The position numbers and the translations under genes are program-made. Shown here in pieces: positions 9,644-17,306 of a stretch of 64,000 nt of DNA; position 1 is the first letter of the stretch; every line of letters begins with the position of its first letter. The stretch is from NCBI GenBank assembly GCA_963810815.1, contig CAWEPB010000004.1, forward strand, positions 248,001 to 312,000, written 5' to 3'. The notes under the pieces were generated by a model. That model did no database searches, was not told where the DNA came from, and saw only the letters and a program-made list of their open reading frames with translations. The DNA comes from CAVQWT01 sp963810815 (lineage in GTDB: Bacteria; Pseudomonadota; Gammaproteobacteria; Burkholderiales; Casimicrobiaceae).

Positions 9644-11350
9644 TCAGAGCTCCTCCGCGAGGATCATCTCGGTGAGTCCCTTGCCGCCGGGCACCATCGG
9701 GAACACGTTCTCGGTCTGGTCGGTGATGAAGTCCATGAACACGAGGCGGTCCTTCAGCGCGAAGGCCTCCTTCAGCGCGCCCTCGACGTCGCCGGGCTTC
9801 TCGATCTTCATGCCGACGTGGCCGTAGGCTTCCGCCAGCTTGACGAAATCCGGCAGCGCGTCCATGTACGACGCGGCATAGCGGTTGCCGTAGAAGAACT
9901 CCTGCCACTGCCGCACCATGCCCATGTAGCGGTTGTTGAGGTTCACCAGCTTGATCGGCAGGTGGTACTGCTTGCAGGTCGACAGTTCCTGGATGCACAT
10001 CTGGATCGACGCCTCGCCAGTGACGCAGGCGACCGTCGCGTCCGGATTCACCAGCTGCACGCCCATCGCCGCGGGCAGCCCGAACCCCATCGTCCCCAGC
10101 CCGCCGGAGTTGATCCACCGCCGCGGCTTGTCGAACTTGTAGTACTGCGCCGCCCACATCTGGTGCTGGCCGACGTCCGAGGTGATGAACGCGTCCCCCT
10201 TGGTCAGCTCGTAGAGCTTCTCGACGACGTACTGCGGCTTGATCAGCGGGCTCTTCCGGTCGTAGCGCAGGCAGTCGCCGCGCTGCCATTCCTTGATCTC
10301 GGCCCACCAGGCCTTGAGCGCGGCCGGATCGGGGCGCTGCGGCGACGACTCGATCAGCTTGAGCATTTCCTCGAGCACGTCGGCAACGTAGCCGACGATC
10401 GGCACGTCGACCTTCACCCGCTTGGAGATCGACGACGGGTCGATGTCGATGTGGATGATCTTGCGGTCGGCGCGGAAGAAATGCTGCGGGTTGCCGATCA
10501 CGCGGTCGTCGAACCGGGCGCCGACGGCGATCAGCACGTCGCAGTGCTGCATCGCCATGTTCGACTCGACCGTGCCGTGCATGCCGAGCATGCCGGTGAA
10601 CTGCGGGTCGGTGCCCGGGAACGAGCCCAGGCCCATCAGCGTATTCGTGCACGGGAAGCCGAGCAGGCGCACGAGGCGCGTGAGCTGCGGTGCGGCGTTG
10701 TTGAGGATCACGCCGCCGCCGGCGTAGACCATCGGCCGCTTCGCCTCCAGCAGCAGCTGCACGGCCTTCTTGATCTGGCCGGCGTGACCCTTGGTGACGG
10801 GGTTGTACGAGCGCAGCGTGACCGACTTCGGGTAGCTGAACTCGGTCTTCGCCTGCGTGACGTCCTTCGGGATGTCGACCAGCACGGGACCCGGACGGCC
10901 GGTGTTGGCGAGGTAGAAGGCCTTCTTGATCGTGACCGCGAGGTCCTTCACGTCCTTCACCAGGAAGTTGTGCTTGACGCAGGGCCGGGTGATGCCGACG
11001 GTGTCGCACTCCTGGAACGCGTCCTGGCCGATCGCGTGCGTCGGCACCTGTCCGGTGAGGACGACCATCGGGATCGAGTCCATGTACGCCGTCGCGATGC
11101 CGGTGACCGCGTTGGTGACGCCGGGGCCCGAGGTGACCAGCGCGACGCCGACCTTCTGCGACGAGCGCGAGTAGCCGTCGGCGGCGTGGAGGGCGCCCTG
11201 CTCGTGCCGGACCAGCACGTGCTTGACCTTGTCCTGCTTGAAGAACTCGTCGTAGATGTTGAGCACCGCGCCGCCCGGATAGCCGAAGACGTACTCGACG
11301 CCTTCTTCCTGCAGGCAGCGGATGACGATTTCCGCACCGGTGAGTTGCAT
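9644..11350 (-). CDS. ilvB: Acetolactate synthase large (catalytic) subunit
   Basis: A 568-residue ThDP enzyme condensing pyruvate with pyruvate or 2-oxobutyrate. The N-terminal PYR domain has GYPGGAVLNIYDEFF and the C-terminal PP domain has LNNRYMGMVRQWQ. The ThDP-binding GDG motif reads GEA here (VTGEASIQM), a conservative acidic change plus Gly to Ala. ATG 11350 has an AAGAGG site; a 5'-extended frame to 11641 would be untypical of the family and covers the regulatory leader. It is the first gene of ilvBNC. Confidence 0.96.
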   Translation of the reverse strand: MQLTGAEIVIRCLQEEGVEYVFGYPGGAVLNIYDEFFKQDKVKHVLVRHEQGALHAADGYSRSSQKVGVALVTSGPGVTNAVTGIATAYMDSIPMVVLTGQVPTHAIGQDAFQECDTVGITRPCVKHNFLVKDVKDLAVTIKKAFYLANTGRPGPVLVDIPKDVTQAKTEFSYPKSVTLRSYNPVTKGHAGQIKKAVQLLLEAKRPMVYAGGGVILNNAAPQLTRLVRLLGFPCTNTLMGLGSFPGTDPQFTGMLGMHGTVESNMAMQHCDVLIAVGARFDDRVIGNPQHFFRADRKIIHIDIDPSSISKRVKVDVPIVGYVADVLEEMLKLIESSPQRPDPAALKAWWAEIKEWQRGDCLRYDRKSPLIKPQYVVEKLYELTKGDAFITSDVGQHQMWAAQYYKFDKPRRWINSGGLGTMGFGLPAAMGVQLVNPDATVACVTGEASIQMCIQELSTCKQYHLPIKLVNLNNRYMGMVRQWQEFFYGNRYAASYMDALPDFVKLAEAYGHVGMKIEKPGDVEGALKEAFALKDRLVFMDFITDQTENVFPMVPGGKGLTEMILAEEL

Positions 11351-11580
11351 GAGTGAACCTCTTGTCGTGGGGGTGCCTGGTCGGGCGCCGTGGCGCGCAG
11401 TTGCGGTTGGTTGCGCTCGTTTGCGTTGGTCGTAGCCCCGTGCGCGTACGACCGCCTTCGTGGCGGCGACGGACGCACCTCGGGGACTGCAAAACTGCTC
11501 GGCGCGCATGGGGGTGACGCGCCCGCCTTGGGCTACGATCGGGTATCGCCCCGACCCTGAAGGGCAAACCGGAAAGGTTC

Positions 11581-11649
11581 CTAGGGAGGCTTCGCCGCGC
11601 TTGTGGCGCCGCGAAGGGAACGCAGACCGTTTTTGCAGCACAGCATCAT
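11581..11649 (-). promoter_or_regulatory. Short upstream ORF in the ilvB leader
   Basis: ATG ATG at 11649 begins a 22-codon ORF ending TAG 11581-11583, about 15 bases after the predicted transcription start and 230 bases before ilvB. It has three Leu and one Val but no run of branched-chain codons, so it is a weak attenuation candidate. Within it, arms at 11590-11600 and 11606-11616 form a near-perfect hairpin. The rest of the 11351-11580 leader has no recognised riboswitch. Confidence 0.3.
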
Positions 11650-11670
11650 TTCCGCGGAAACGACCCCGTA

Positions 11671-11699
11671 ACCTTACCGTCGGCCACGGCGCCGGTCAA
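11671..11699 (-). promoter_or_regulatory. Sigma70 promoter for ilvBNC
   Basis: The minus strand has TTGACC (11694-11699), a 17-bp spacer and TAAGGT (11671-11676), giving a start near 11664 and a leader of about 315 bases. A 12-bp palindrome TTTCCGCGGAAA (11649-11660) spans the predicted start region and could be an operator. Confidence 0.6.
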
Positions 11700-11739
11700 C
11701 CCCGCTGCGCCGCACAACCGGGATCGCAGGATCTCGCCC

Positions 11740-11745
11740 TATAAT
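11740..11745 (+). promoter_or_regulatory. -10 element of the sigma factor operon
   Basis: A perfect TATAAT on the plus strand about 30 bases before the sigma factor coding region. No good -35 hexamer is visible at 16-18 bp. It is divergent from the ilvBNC promoter. Confidence 0.5.
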
Positions 11746-11773
11746 CGCCGCCGAACGACCTTCGAGTCCCGTC

Positions 11774-12343
11774 CTGGCCACTCCCTCCGAAATTTCGGCT
11801 TTTCTCGCGCAGGTCGAGCGCCGCGCCTTCAAGCAGGCGATGTTCGCCGTTCGCAACGAGGACGCGGCACTCGACGTCGTCCAGGACGCGATGCTGAAGC
11901 TCGCCGAGAAATATGCGGAAAAGCCGGCGGCGGAGCTGCCGATGCTGTTCCAGCGGATCCTGCAGAACACGATCCACGACCATTTCCGCCGCCAGAAGGT
12001 GCGGAATACGTGGACAACGCTGCTCTCGGCGCTGGGGAAAGGTGACGAAAAGGACGACGATTTCGATCCGCTGGAAACTTTGGCCGCAAAAGCGGACTCG
12101 AATCAGCCGCCGGATCCCGCGGATCGCGTCCAGCAGTCGCAAACCGTGGCGATCATCGAGCAGGCCCTGGCGCGGCTGCCGGGACGTCAACGGGAGGCAT
12201 TCCTGCTGCGTTACTGGGAAGAACTGGATGTCGCGGAAACTGCCGCCGCCATGGGTTGCTCGGAAGGCAGCGTGAAAACGCACTGTTCGAGGGCAGTGCA
12301 CGCGCTGGCCGAGATGCTGAAGGCCAAGGGACTGACACCATGA
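11774..12343 (+). CDS. RNA polymerase sigma factor, sigma-70/ECF type
   Basis: A sigma factor of about 189 residues with region 2 (DAALDVVQDAMLKLAEKYA, then LFQRILQNTIHDHFRRQ) and region 4 (LPGRQREAFLLRYWEELDV, MGCSEGSVKTHCSRA). The first ATG in frame is at 11840, but 22 codons upstream of it encode a helix (PSEISAFLAQVERRAFKQA) that fits the family N-terminus. I therefore place the start at CTG 11774, a non-standard codon, as an inference. It overlaps the next gene by ATGA. The DUF3619 partner with one membrane helix may act as its regulator. Confidence 0.85.
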   Translation: MATPSEISAFLAQVERRAFKQAMFAVRNEDAALDVVQDAMLKLAEKYAEKPAAELPMLFQRILQNTIHDHFRRQKVRNTWTTLLSALGKGDEKDDDFDPLETLAAKADSNQPPDPADRVQQSQTVAIIEQALARLPGRQREAFLLRYWEELDVAETAAAMGCSEGSVKTHCSRAVHALAEMLKAKGLTP

Positions 12344-12753
12344 CCGACGAAAACACCGAATTCGCCCGGAAGATCACCGCCCATCTGGACCGGGGCGTGG
12401 CCGAGCTCAAGCCCGGTACGGCCTACCGCCTGCAACAGGCGCGGGCGGCCGCGGTGGCGCGGCTTTCCGCCGTCCCGGCGCACGCCGACGCCCCGGCGCT
12501 GGCCGGCGCCCGGACGCTGGCCGGCCTTCCCGGCCACGGCACGGGCCGACACCCGCTGTGGACGAGCGGCCGGCTGTGGCTCGGCATCGCCCTGATCGCC
12601 GCGGCCAGCCTCGGCTACCAGCAGTGGCTGGCCTGGCAGGCCGTTTCCGAACTTGAGGAAACCGACGCCGCGCTGCTGGCTTCGGACCTCCCCATCGACG
12701 CGTACCTGGACCGGGGCTTCCAGAATTGGCTCAAGACTTCGTCCGACGAATAG
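12340..12753 (+). CDS. DUF3619 family membrane protein
   Basis: A 137-residue protein starting at ATG 12340, overlapping the sigma factor stop by four bases. The cytoplasmic-looking N-terminal half (FARKITAHLDRGVAELKPGT) is followed by one transmembrane helix (LWLGIALIAAASLGYQQWL) and a short acidic tail. The position directly after a sigma factor gene and the topology suggest an anti-sigma role, which is inference. Its 3' end overlaps the next gene. Confidence 0.8.
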   Translation: MTDENTEFARKITAHLDRGVAELKPGTAYRLQQARAAAVARLSAVPAHADAPALAGARTLAGLPGHGTGRHPLWTSGRLWLGIALIAAASLGYQQWLAWQAVSELEETDAALLASDLPIDAYLDRGFQNWLKTSSDE

Positions 12754-13313
12754 CGCTCATCCTCGCCGTTGCCGCCGCGTGCCTGGCTGTCCCGGCCGGG
12801 CACGCGTTCGCGCAGCCGATGCCGCTGCGCTCGCCCTCGTGGTCCGAACTCTCGCCGGCCGAGAAACAGGTGCTGGCCCCGCTGGCGCCCGAGTGGGACA
12901 AGCTCGACGCGCAACGGAAGGCCAAATGGCGCGGCATCGCGCAGCGCTACCCGGGGATGTCTCCCGACGAAAAGCAGCGCGTCCAGCAGCAGATGCGACC
13001 ATGGGCTGAATTGACGCCGCAGCAGCGGGCCCAGGCGCGGGAGCAGTTCAAGACGCTGAAGCAGTTGCCGCCCGAAAAGAAGAACGAGGTCCGCCAGAAA
13101 TGGGAGCAGTACCAGAGCCTGCCGCCGGAAACGCGCCGCGAGCTCGCCGCCAAGCCCGTCCCGGCAACTCCTCCCGCCGGCACGGCCGGGACCGGGGCCC
13201 CCGGTCGGAGACCCGCGCCGGCACTGCCGCCCCCCGGATCCAGCCCGCCGGCATCGCCTGCCCCGACCATCGCGCCGGCATCGCCCGCCCCGGCCGTCCC
13301 GCCGCCCCGATGA
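12726..13313 (+). CDS. DUF3106 domain-containing exported protein
   Basis: A 195-residue protein with a signal peptide (RRIALILAVAAACLAVPAGHAFA). A DUF3106 region of short Trp/Pro repeats follows (PSWSELSPAEKQVLAPLAPEW, KWRGIAQRYPGMSPDEKQ), then a low-complexity Pro/Ala tail from about residue 140. It starts at TTG 12726 inside the end of the DUF3619 gene, so it is probably translationally coupled. The periplasmic function is unknown. Confidence 0.82.
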   Translation: MAQDFVRRIALILAVAAACLAVPAGHAFAQPMPLRSPSWSELSPAEKQVLAPLAPEWDKLDAQRKAKWRGIAQRYPGMSPDEKQRVQQQMRPWAELTPQQRAQAREQFKTLKQLPPEKKNEVRQKWEQYQSLPPETRRELAAKPVPATPPAGTAGTGAPGRRPAPALPPPGSSPPASPAPTIAPASPAPAVPPPR

Positions 13314-13346
13314 CCTCCGGTTGAGCGGCGCGCCGCGCCCGCCGCG

Positions 13347-13922
13347 ATGCCGCCTGCGCCGTTGTCCGCCTCGTCAGCCACGCCCCCGGTTGCCAACCCG
13401 GTCGCTCCCGCGCCGGCCTCGCTCGGCCGGCGTGCCGGCGCGCTGATCTACGAGTGGCTGCTGCTGACGGCGCTGCTGTTCGTCGCCACCTTCGCGCTGC
13501 TGCCGCTGGTGTCGCCGGAACCGGCGACGATGGCGCCGTCTGCCCGCACGTTGCAGTTGCCGTCGGTTCCCGCGCGGGCGTTCACCTTTCTGGCCCTGTT
13601 CGCCGTCGGGGCGCTGTACTTCGTCGCGTCCTGGACCGGCGGCCGGCGCACCTTGGCGATGAAGACCTGGCGGCTGCGACTGGTCGGCCCCGACGGCGCC
13701 CCCCCTGACCGGCAGCGCGCCCTGCTGCGCTACCTTGCCGGTTGGATCGGCCCGGCGCTGGCCCTGGCCGCGTACCTCGCGCTGCGGCCATTCGGCCTGT
13801 CCGCGCACGTCGTCTGGCTGGTCGCCTTCAACTGGCTGTGGGCGCTGATCGACCGCGACCGCCGGTTCCTGCACGACCGCATTGCCGGAACCCGCCTCCT
13901 ATACGACGCGGCCGGCGCCTGA
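13347..13922 (+). CDS. RDD family membrane protein
   Basis: A 191-residue integral membrane protein with the RDD pattern: an Arg in the first helix region (LGRRAGALIYEWLLL) and Asp residues near the end of the last loop (ALIDRDRRFLHDRIAGTRLL). Three to four hydrophobic helices are visible. It is the last gene of the sigma factor cluster. Its 3' end overlaps the convergent DMT transporter gene by 24 bases. Function unknown. Confidence 0.85.
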   Translation: MPPAPLSASSATPPVANPVAPAPASLGRRAGALIYEWLLLTALLFVATFALLPLVSPEPATMAPSARTLQLPSVPARAFTFLALFAVGALYFVASWTGGRRTLAMKTWRLRLVGPDGAPPDRQRALLRYLAGWIGPALALAAYLALRPFGLSAHVVWLVAFNWLWALIDRDRRFLHDRIAGTRLLYDAAGA

Positions 13923-14942
13923 TGCCGGGGGCGCGTCCGGGTCGCTTGGGGGCATGTCCGAGTCGGCCGGGGCCATGTCCGAGTCGGCCCTGGGCGCGTC
14001 CGGGTCGGCCGGGGGTGCGTCCGGATCGGCCGATGGCGGCGCCGGGGCCGGACCGGGTGGCCGCGGCCGGGCGAGCGCGACCGCGACGGCGATCACGACC
14101 ATCCCGGCGAGCGCCGGTGGATCGAGCGTCTCGCCGAACAGGCCCCAGGCCATCAGCGCCGTCACCATCGGGACCAGGTAGAACAGGCGGGCCACGTCCG
14201 CCGCCGCGCCGTGGCGGAGCAGCCAGTAGAGCAGGCTGATCGCGCCCAGCGACAGCACCAGCACCGACCAGCCGAGCGCGAACACGAACGATCCGGTCCA
14301 GCGGACGGCCGGGGCGTCGAGCCACGCCACGAGCGGCGCGTAGAGCAGCGCACAGGCCGCGAACTGGATCACCGCTCCGGTGCGCAGGTCGAGATGCGCG
14401 CAATGCCGCTTCTGCCACAGGGTGCCGATGCTGATGCCGGCCAGCGCGATGCCCGCCGGAGCCAGCGCCGCGAAATTCGCATCCAGCGCGACCTTGTGCC
14501 GGACGACCAGCCAGACGCCCACCAGGCCCAGCACCAGGCCGCTCCACTGCCGCAGCGACACGCGCTCGCCCAGCCACGTGCGCGCGATGAGCACCGTCAG
14601 CAGCGGCTGCAGGCCCACCAGCATCGCGATCGTCCCCGCCGGCATGCCGTCGGCGAGCGCGACGAACACGCCGCCGAGGTAGAGGCCGTGCACCAGCCAC
14701 CCGGCGAAGGCCGAATGCGCGATCTCGCGCCACGAATGCGGCCGCGGCGCGCCGGTGAGGATCGCGAACAGGCCGACCAGCCCCGCGACGAGAACGAAAC
14801 GATAGAGCAGGAAACTGAGCGGCGGCGCGTGGGGCAGGCCGTACTTCGCAGCGATGAAGCCGGTGCTCCACAGCAGCACGAACAGCAGGGGAAACGCCCC
14901 CGCGCCGGACGGAGGGCCGGCCGGAACGCGCGACCGCGGCAC
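13899..14942 (-). CDS. DMT/EamA family transporter with repeated acidic tail
   Basis: A 347-residue transporter with about ten transmembrane helices in two EamA repeats (FVLLWSTGFIAAKYGL at the start; LGEXXXXXQW-like helix ends, GERVSLRQWSGLVLGLVGV). It probably exports a metabolite; the substrate is unknown. The start is taken as GTG 14942 just after the ppa stop; no ATG precedes the first helix. The last ~45 residues are an acidic Pro-rich tail of 7-residue repeats (PPADPDA / PADSDMA type), unusual for the family. The end overlaps the convergent RDD gene. Confidence 0.88.
   Translation of the reverse strand: MPRSRVPAGPPSGAGAFPLLFVLLWSTGFIAAKYGLPHAPPLSFLLYRFVLVAGLVGLFAILTGAPRPHSWREIAHSAFAGWLVHGLYLGGVFVALADGMPAGTIAMLVGLQPLLTVLIARTWLGERVSLRQWSGLVLGLVGVWLVVRHKVALDANFAALAPAGIALAGISIGTLWQKRHCAHLDLRTGAVIQFAACALLYAPLVAWLDAPAVRWTGSFVFALGWSVLVLSLGAISLLYWLLRHGAAADVARLFYLVPMVTALMAWGLFGETLDPPALAGMVVIAVAVALARPRPPGPAPAPPSADPDAPPADPDAPRADSDMAPADSDMPPSDPDAPPASGAGRVV
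13929..14033. repeat. Five 21-bp tandem repeats in the DMT transporter 3' end
   Basis: The motif gtccgRgtcg recurs exactly every 21 bases (at 13935, 13956, 13977, 13998 and 14019) with variants gcgtccgggtcg and atgtccgagtcg. The repeats are in frame and encode the 7-residue tail repeats of the transporter, so copy-number change would keep the frame. Confidence 0.85.
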
Positions 14943-14962
14943 CTTGGCTGCCGCCGGCGGGC

Positions 14963-15631
14963 TCAGCCCTTCGCCTTCGACTTGCCGTTGCCGCGCGCCT
15001 TGCCTTCGCCCTTCGCCTTGGTCTTCGCCTTGTCCTTGTGCCCGGACTTGCCCTTGGTCTCGGCCTTGGGGGCCGCGGCGGGGGCCTTCGCGGCGCCGCG
15101 CTGCGCGCGCTCGAACCGCGCGATGCTTTCGACGATCTCGCGCTTCGCCTCCTCGGCCTCGACCCAGATACCCACGCGAACCCACTTGCCGGGTTCGAGG
15201 TCCTTGTAGTGCTCGAAGAAATGGGCGATCTGCCGCGTCGTGATTTCCGGCAGGTCGCGCGGCGACTTCACGTGGTGGTAGAGGCTGGAGAGCTTGTCGA
15301 TCGGCACCGCCAGGATCTTGGCGTCGCCCCCGGCCTCGTCGTCCAGCTTCAGCATGCCGATGGGGCGGCAGCGGACCACGACGCCGGTGACCAGCGGCAT
15401 CGGGGAGAGCACCAGCACGTCGCAGGGATCGCCGTCGTCCGACAGCGTCTGCGGCACGTAGCCGTAATTGCAGGGATAGTGCATCGCCGTCGACATGAAG
15501 CGGTCGACGAAGATGGCGCCGGTTTCCTTGTCCACCTCGTACTTGATCGGGTCGGCGCGCATCGGGATCTCGATGACGACGTTGCAGTCGTTGGGGACTT
15601 CCTTGCCGGCAGGGACGCGGTCGAGGCTCAT
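14963..15631 (-). CDS. ppa: Inorganic pyrophosphatase with Lys-rich tail
   Basis: A family I pyrophosphatase, 222 residues. The core carries EIPMRADPIKYEVDKETG near 21-38, the active-site DDGDPCDVLV at 65-74 and KLDDEAGGDAKI at 95-106. Family I enzymes are about 175 residues; here residues ~178-222 add a Lys/Ala/Gly-rich tail (KGKSGHKDKAKTKAKGEG). The tail could bind nucleic acid or membrane, which is inference. ATG 15631. The DMT transporter gene follows closely in the same direction. Confidence 0.95.
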   Translation of the reverse strand: MSLDRVPAGKEVPNDCNVVIEIPMRADPIKYEVDKETGAIFVDRFMSTAMHYPCNYGYVPQTLSDDGDPCDVLVLSPMPLVTGVVVRCRPIGMLKLDDEAGGDAKILAVPIDKLSSLYHHVKSPRDLPEITTRQIAHFFEHYKDLEPGKWVRVGIWVEAEEAKREIVESIARFERAQRGAAKAPAAAPKAETKGKSGHKDKAKTKAKGEGKARGNGKSKAKG

Positions 15632-15824
15632 GGCGGTGGGCGCTGTGTGGTGGACGGTGAAGGTGAAGGTCGACGAGGCGGGAAGGCGAACGCCGATCGT
15701 CGATTATACCGGCGTGCCCGCCCGCGCCGCGCGGTATCATCGTCCGCGTCGTGCCTCCCGGGCCCGCCTCGTCGGGGTTGCCGTCCCCGGTCCCTCCACC
15801 CCCTCAACGTCGTCCTCGCCCGCC

Positions 15825-16355
15825 ATGCTTTTCAGCCTCGAAGGTCGCTGCGTCGAACTGCGCGGCGGGAATCACTACATCGCGCCCACGGCGGTCCTGA
15901 TCGGAGCGGTGATCCTCGAGGATTCGTCGTCGGTCTGGTTCGGCGTCGTCGCCCGCGGCGACAACGAACCGATCACCATCGGGCCGCGCAGCAATGTCCA
16001 GGACGGTACCGTACTGCACACCGACGCCGGCATTCCGCTGACGCTGGGTGCGGAAGTCACCGTCGGCCACCAGGCCATGCTGCACGGCTGCACGGTGGGC
16101 GACGGATCGCTGATCGGCATCAAGGCCGTCGTGCTCAACCGCGCCGTGATCGGCCGCGAATGCCTGATCGGCGCCAATGCCCTGATTCCGGAGGGAAAGG
16201 TGATCCCGGACCGTTCGCTGGTGCTGGGCAGTCCGGGCAAGGTGGTCCGCAGCCTCACCGACGAGGAAGTGGCCCGCCTGCGCGAGGGCGCCCGGAGCTA
16301 CGTGGACAACGCCCGCCGCTACCGCGCGAGCTTCGCGCCCGACGCGCGCGGCTGA
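15825..16355 (+). CDS. Gamma carbonic anhydrase family protein
   Basis: A 176-residue left-handed beta-helix protein of the hexapeptide-repeat gamma-CA group. Repeats run from ~15 to 135 (ILEDSSSVWFGVVARGDN, IGPRSNVQDGTVLH). Potential Zn ligands are the His in VLHTDAG and both in TVGHQAMLHGC, matching the family. Many homologues (YrdA, PaaY type) have weak or no carbonic anhydrase activity, so the reaction is not certain. The start is ATG 15825; the open frame continues upstream through a non-coding divergent region. Confidence 0.92.
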   Translation: MLFSLEGRCVELRGGNHYIAPTAVLIGAVILEDSSSVWFGVVARGDNEPITIGPRSNVQDGTVLHTDAGIPLTLGAEVTVGHQAMLHGCTVGDGSLIGIKAVVLNRAVIGRECLIGANALIPEGKVIPDRSLVLGSPGKVVRSLTDEEVARLREGARSYVDNARRYRASFAPDARG

Positions 16356-16485
16356 CCCCCGCGGGCCGCGCGGGCGAGCCCTGGCCCCTGCCGGGCCGGA
16401 CCTGCGCGATTCCGCGTCCCCCCGGTGAATCCACCGGGGCACGTCGCTGCATCGAATGGATGTTGCCGCCCGCGAAGGTCCGCCC

Positions 16486-17265
16486 ATGAAACGCTCGACG
16501 CTGCTGATCCTGATCCTCGTGGCCATCGCCATCGCGCTCACGGCGACGTGGCTGGTCCTCAACCGCGGCGGCGGCGCGGTTGGAACCGCGGTGACCAGCG
16601 AGGACCTGCCGTCGTTCTCTCGTGTCACCGTCGACGGCGCGGCCACCCTGGTGCTGGTGCAGGGGTCTGCCGAACACATCACCGTCGAATCCGCGCCACG
16701 TTCAGGCAATGTCCGCGCGCAGGTGGGCGAGGACGGGAACCTGGTCATCACCGCCGACGACCATCGTCGCTGGTGGCGCTCGCTGTTGTCGGGACCCGCG
16801 CGCGCGCCGACGATCACCCTGACCTTCCGCACGCTGCAGTCGCTGCGGGCCAACGGTGCGGTGAAGGTCGTCGCCGAGCGGCTGACCGTTCCACGCCTCG
16901 GGGTCGCGCTCAACGGCGCGGGAAGCCTTCGGATCGACGCGATCGACGCCGAGGAACTGACGGTGTCCGGCGCCGGCGCCGTCAAGGCCGAGGTCGCCGG
17001 ACGTGTGGGCAGCCAGAAGATCGCGATGTCGGGCGCCGGGGTCTATCGCGCCGCGGAACTGCAGAGCGACCACGCATCCGTCGCGGTCAGCGGTGCCGGC
17101 AAGGCCGTGGTGAATGCATCGAAGACGCTGAAGGTCGACATTTCCGGCGCCGGCAGCATCGAGTACCTGGGCGACCCCAAGGTGACCGAGCGCGTCAGCG
17201 GCGCCGGCAAGATTCGGCGCCGCGACGCCACCGCGGATCCGCGCCTGCAGGTCGCCGCCCGCTGA
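16486..17265 (+). CDS. DUF2807 (GIN domain) exported protein
   Basis: A 259-residue protein with an N-terminal signal or anchor helix (LLILILVAIAIALTATWLVL), then a region of Gly/Ala-rich beta repeats (SGAGAVKAEVAG, VSGAGKAVV, ISGAGSIEYLG) typical of the putative auto-transporter adhesin head GIN domain. GAAGG lies just upstream of ATG 16486; an earlier in-frame ATG at 16456 lacks a site. Likely periplasmic or surface located; function unknown. Confidence 0.85.
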   Translation: MKRSTLLILILVAIAIALTATWLVLNRGGGAVGTAVTSEDLPSFSRVTVDGAATLVLVQGSAEHITVESAPRSGNVRAQVGEDGNLVITADDHRRWWRSLLSGPARAPTITLTFRTLQSLRANGAVKVVAERLTVPRLGVALNGAGSLRIDAIDAEELTVSGAGAVKAEVAGRVGSQKIAMSGAGVYRAAELQSDHASVAVSGAGKAVVNASKTLKVDISGAGSIEYLGDPKVTERVSGAGKIRRRDATADPRLQVAAR

Positions 17266-17306
17266 CCCGGGGCGGGACATCGCGGCCGCGCCGCGGCCGG
17301 CAAAGG

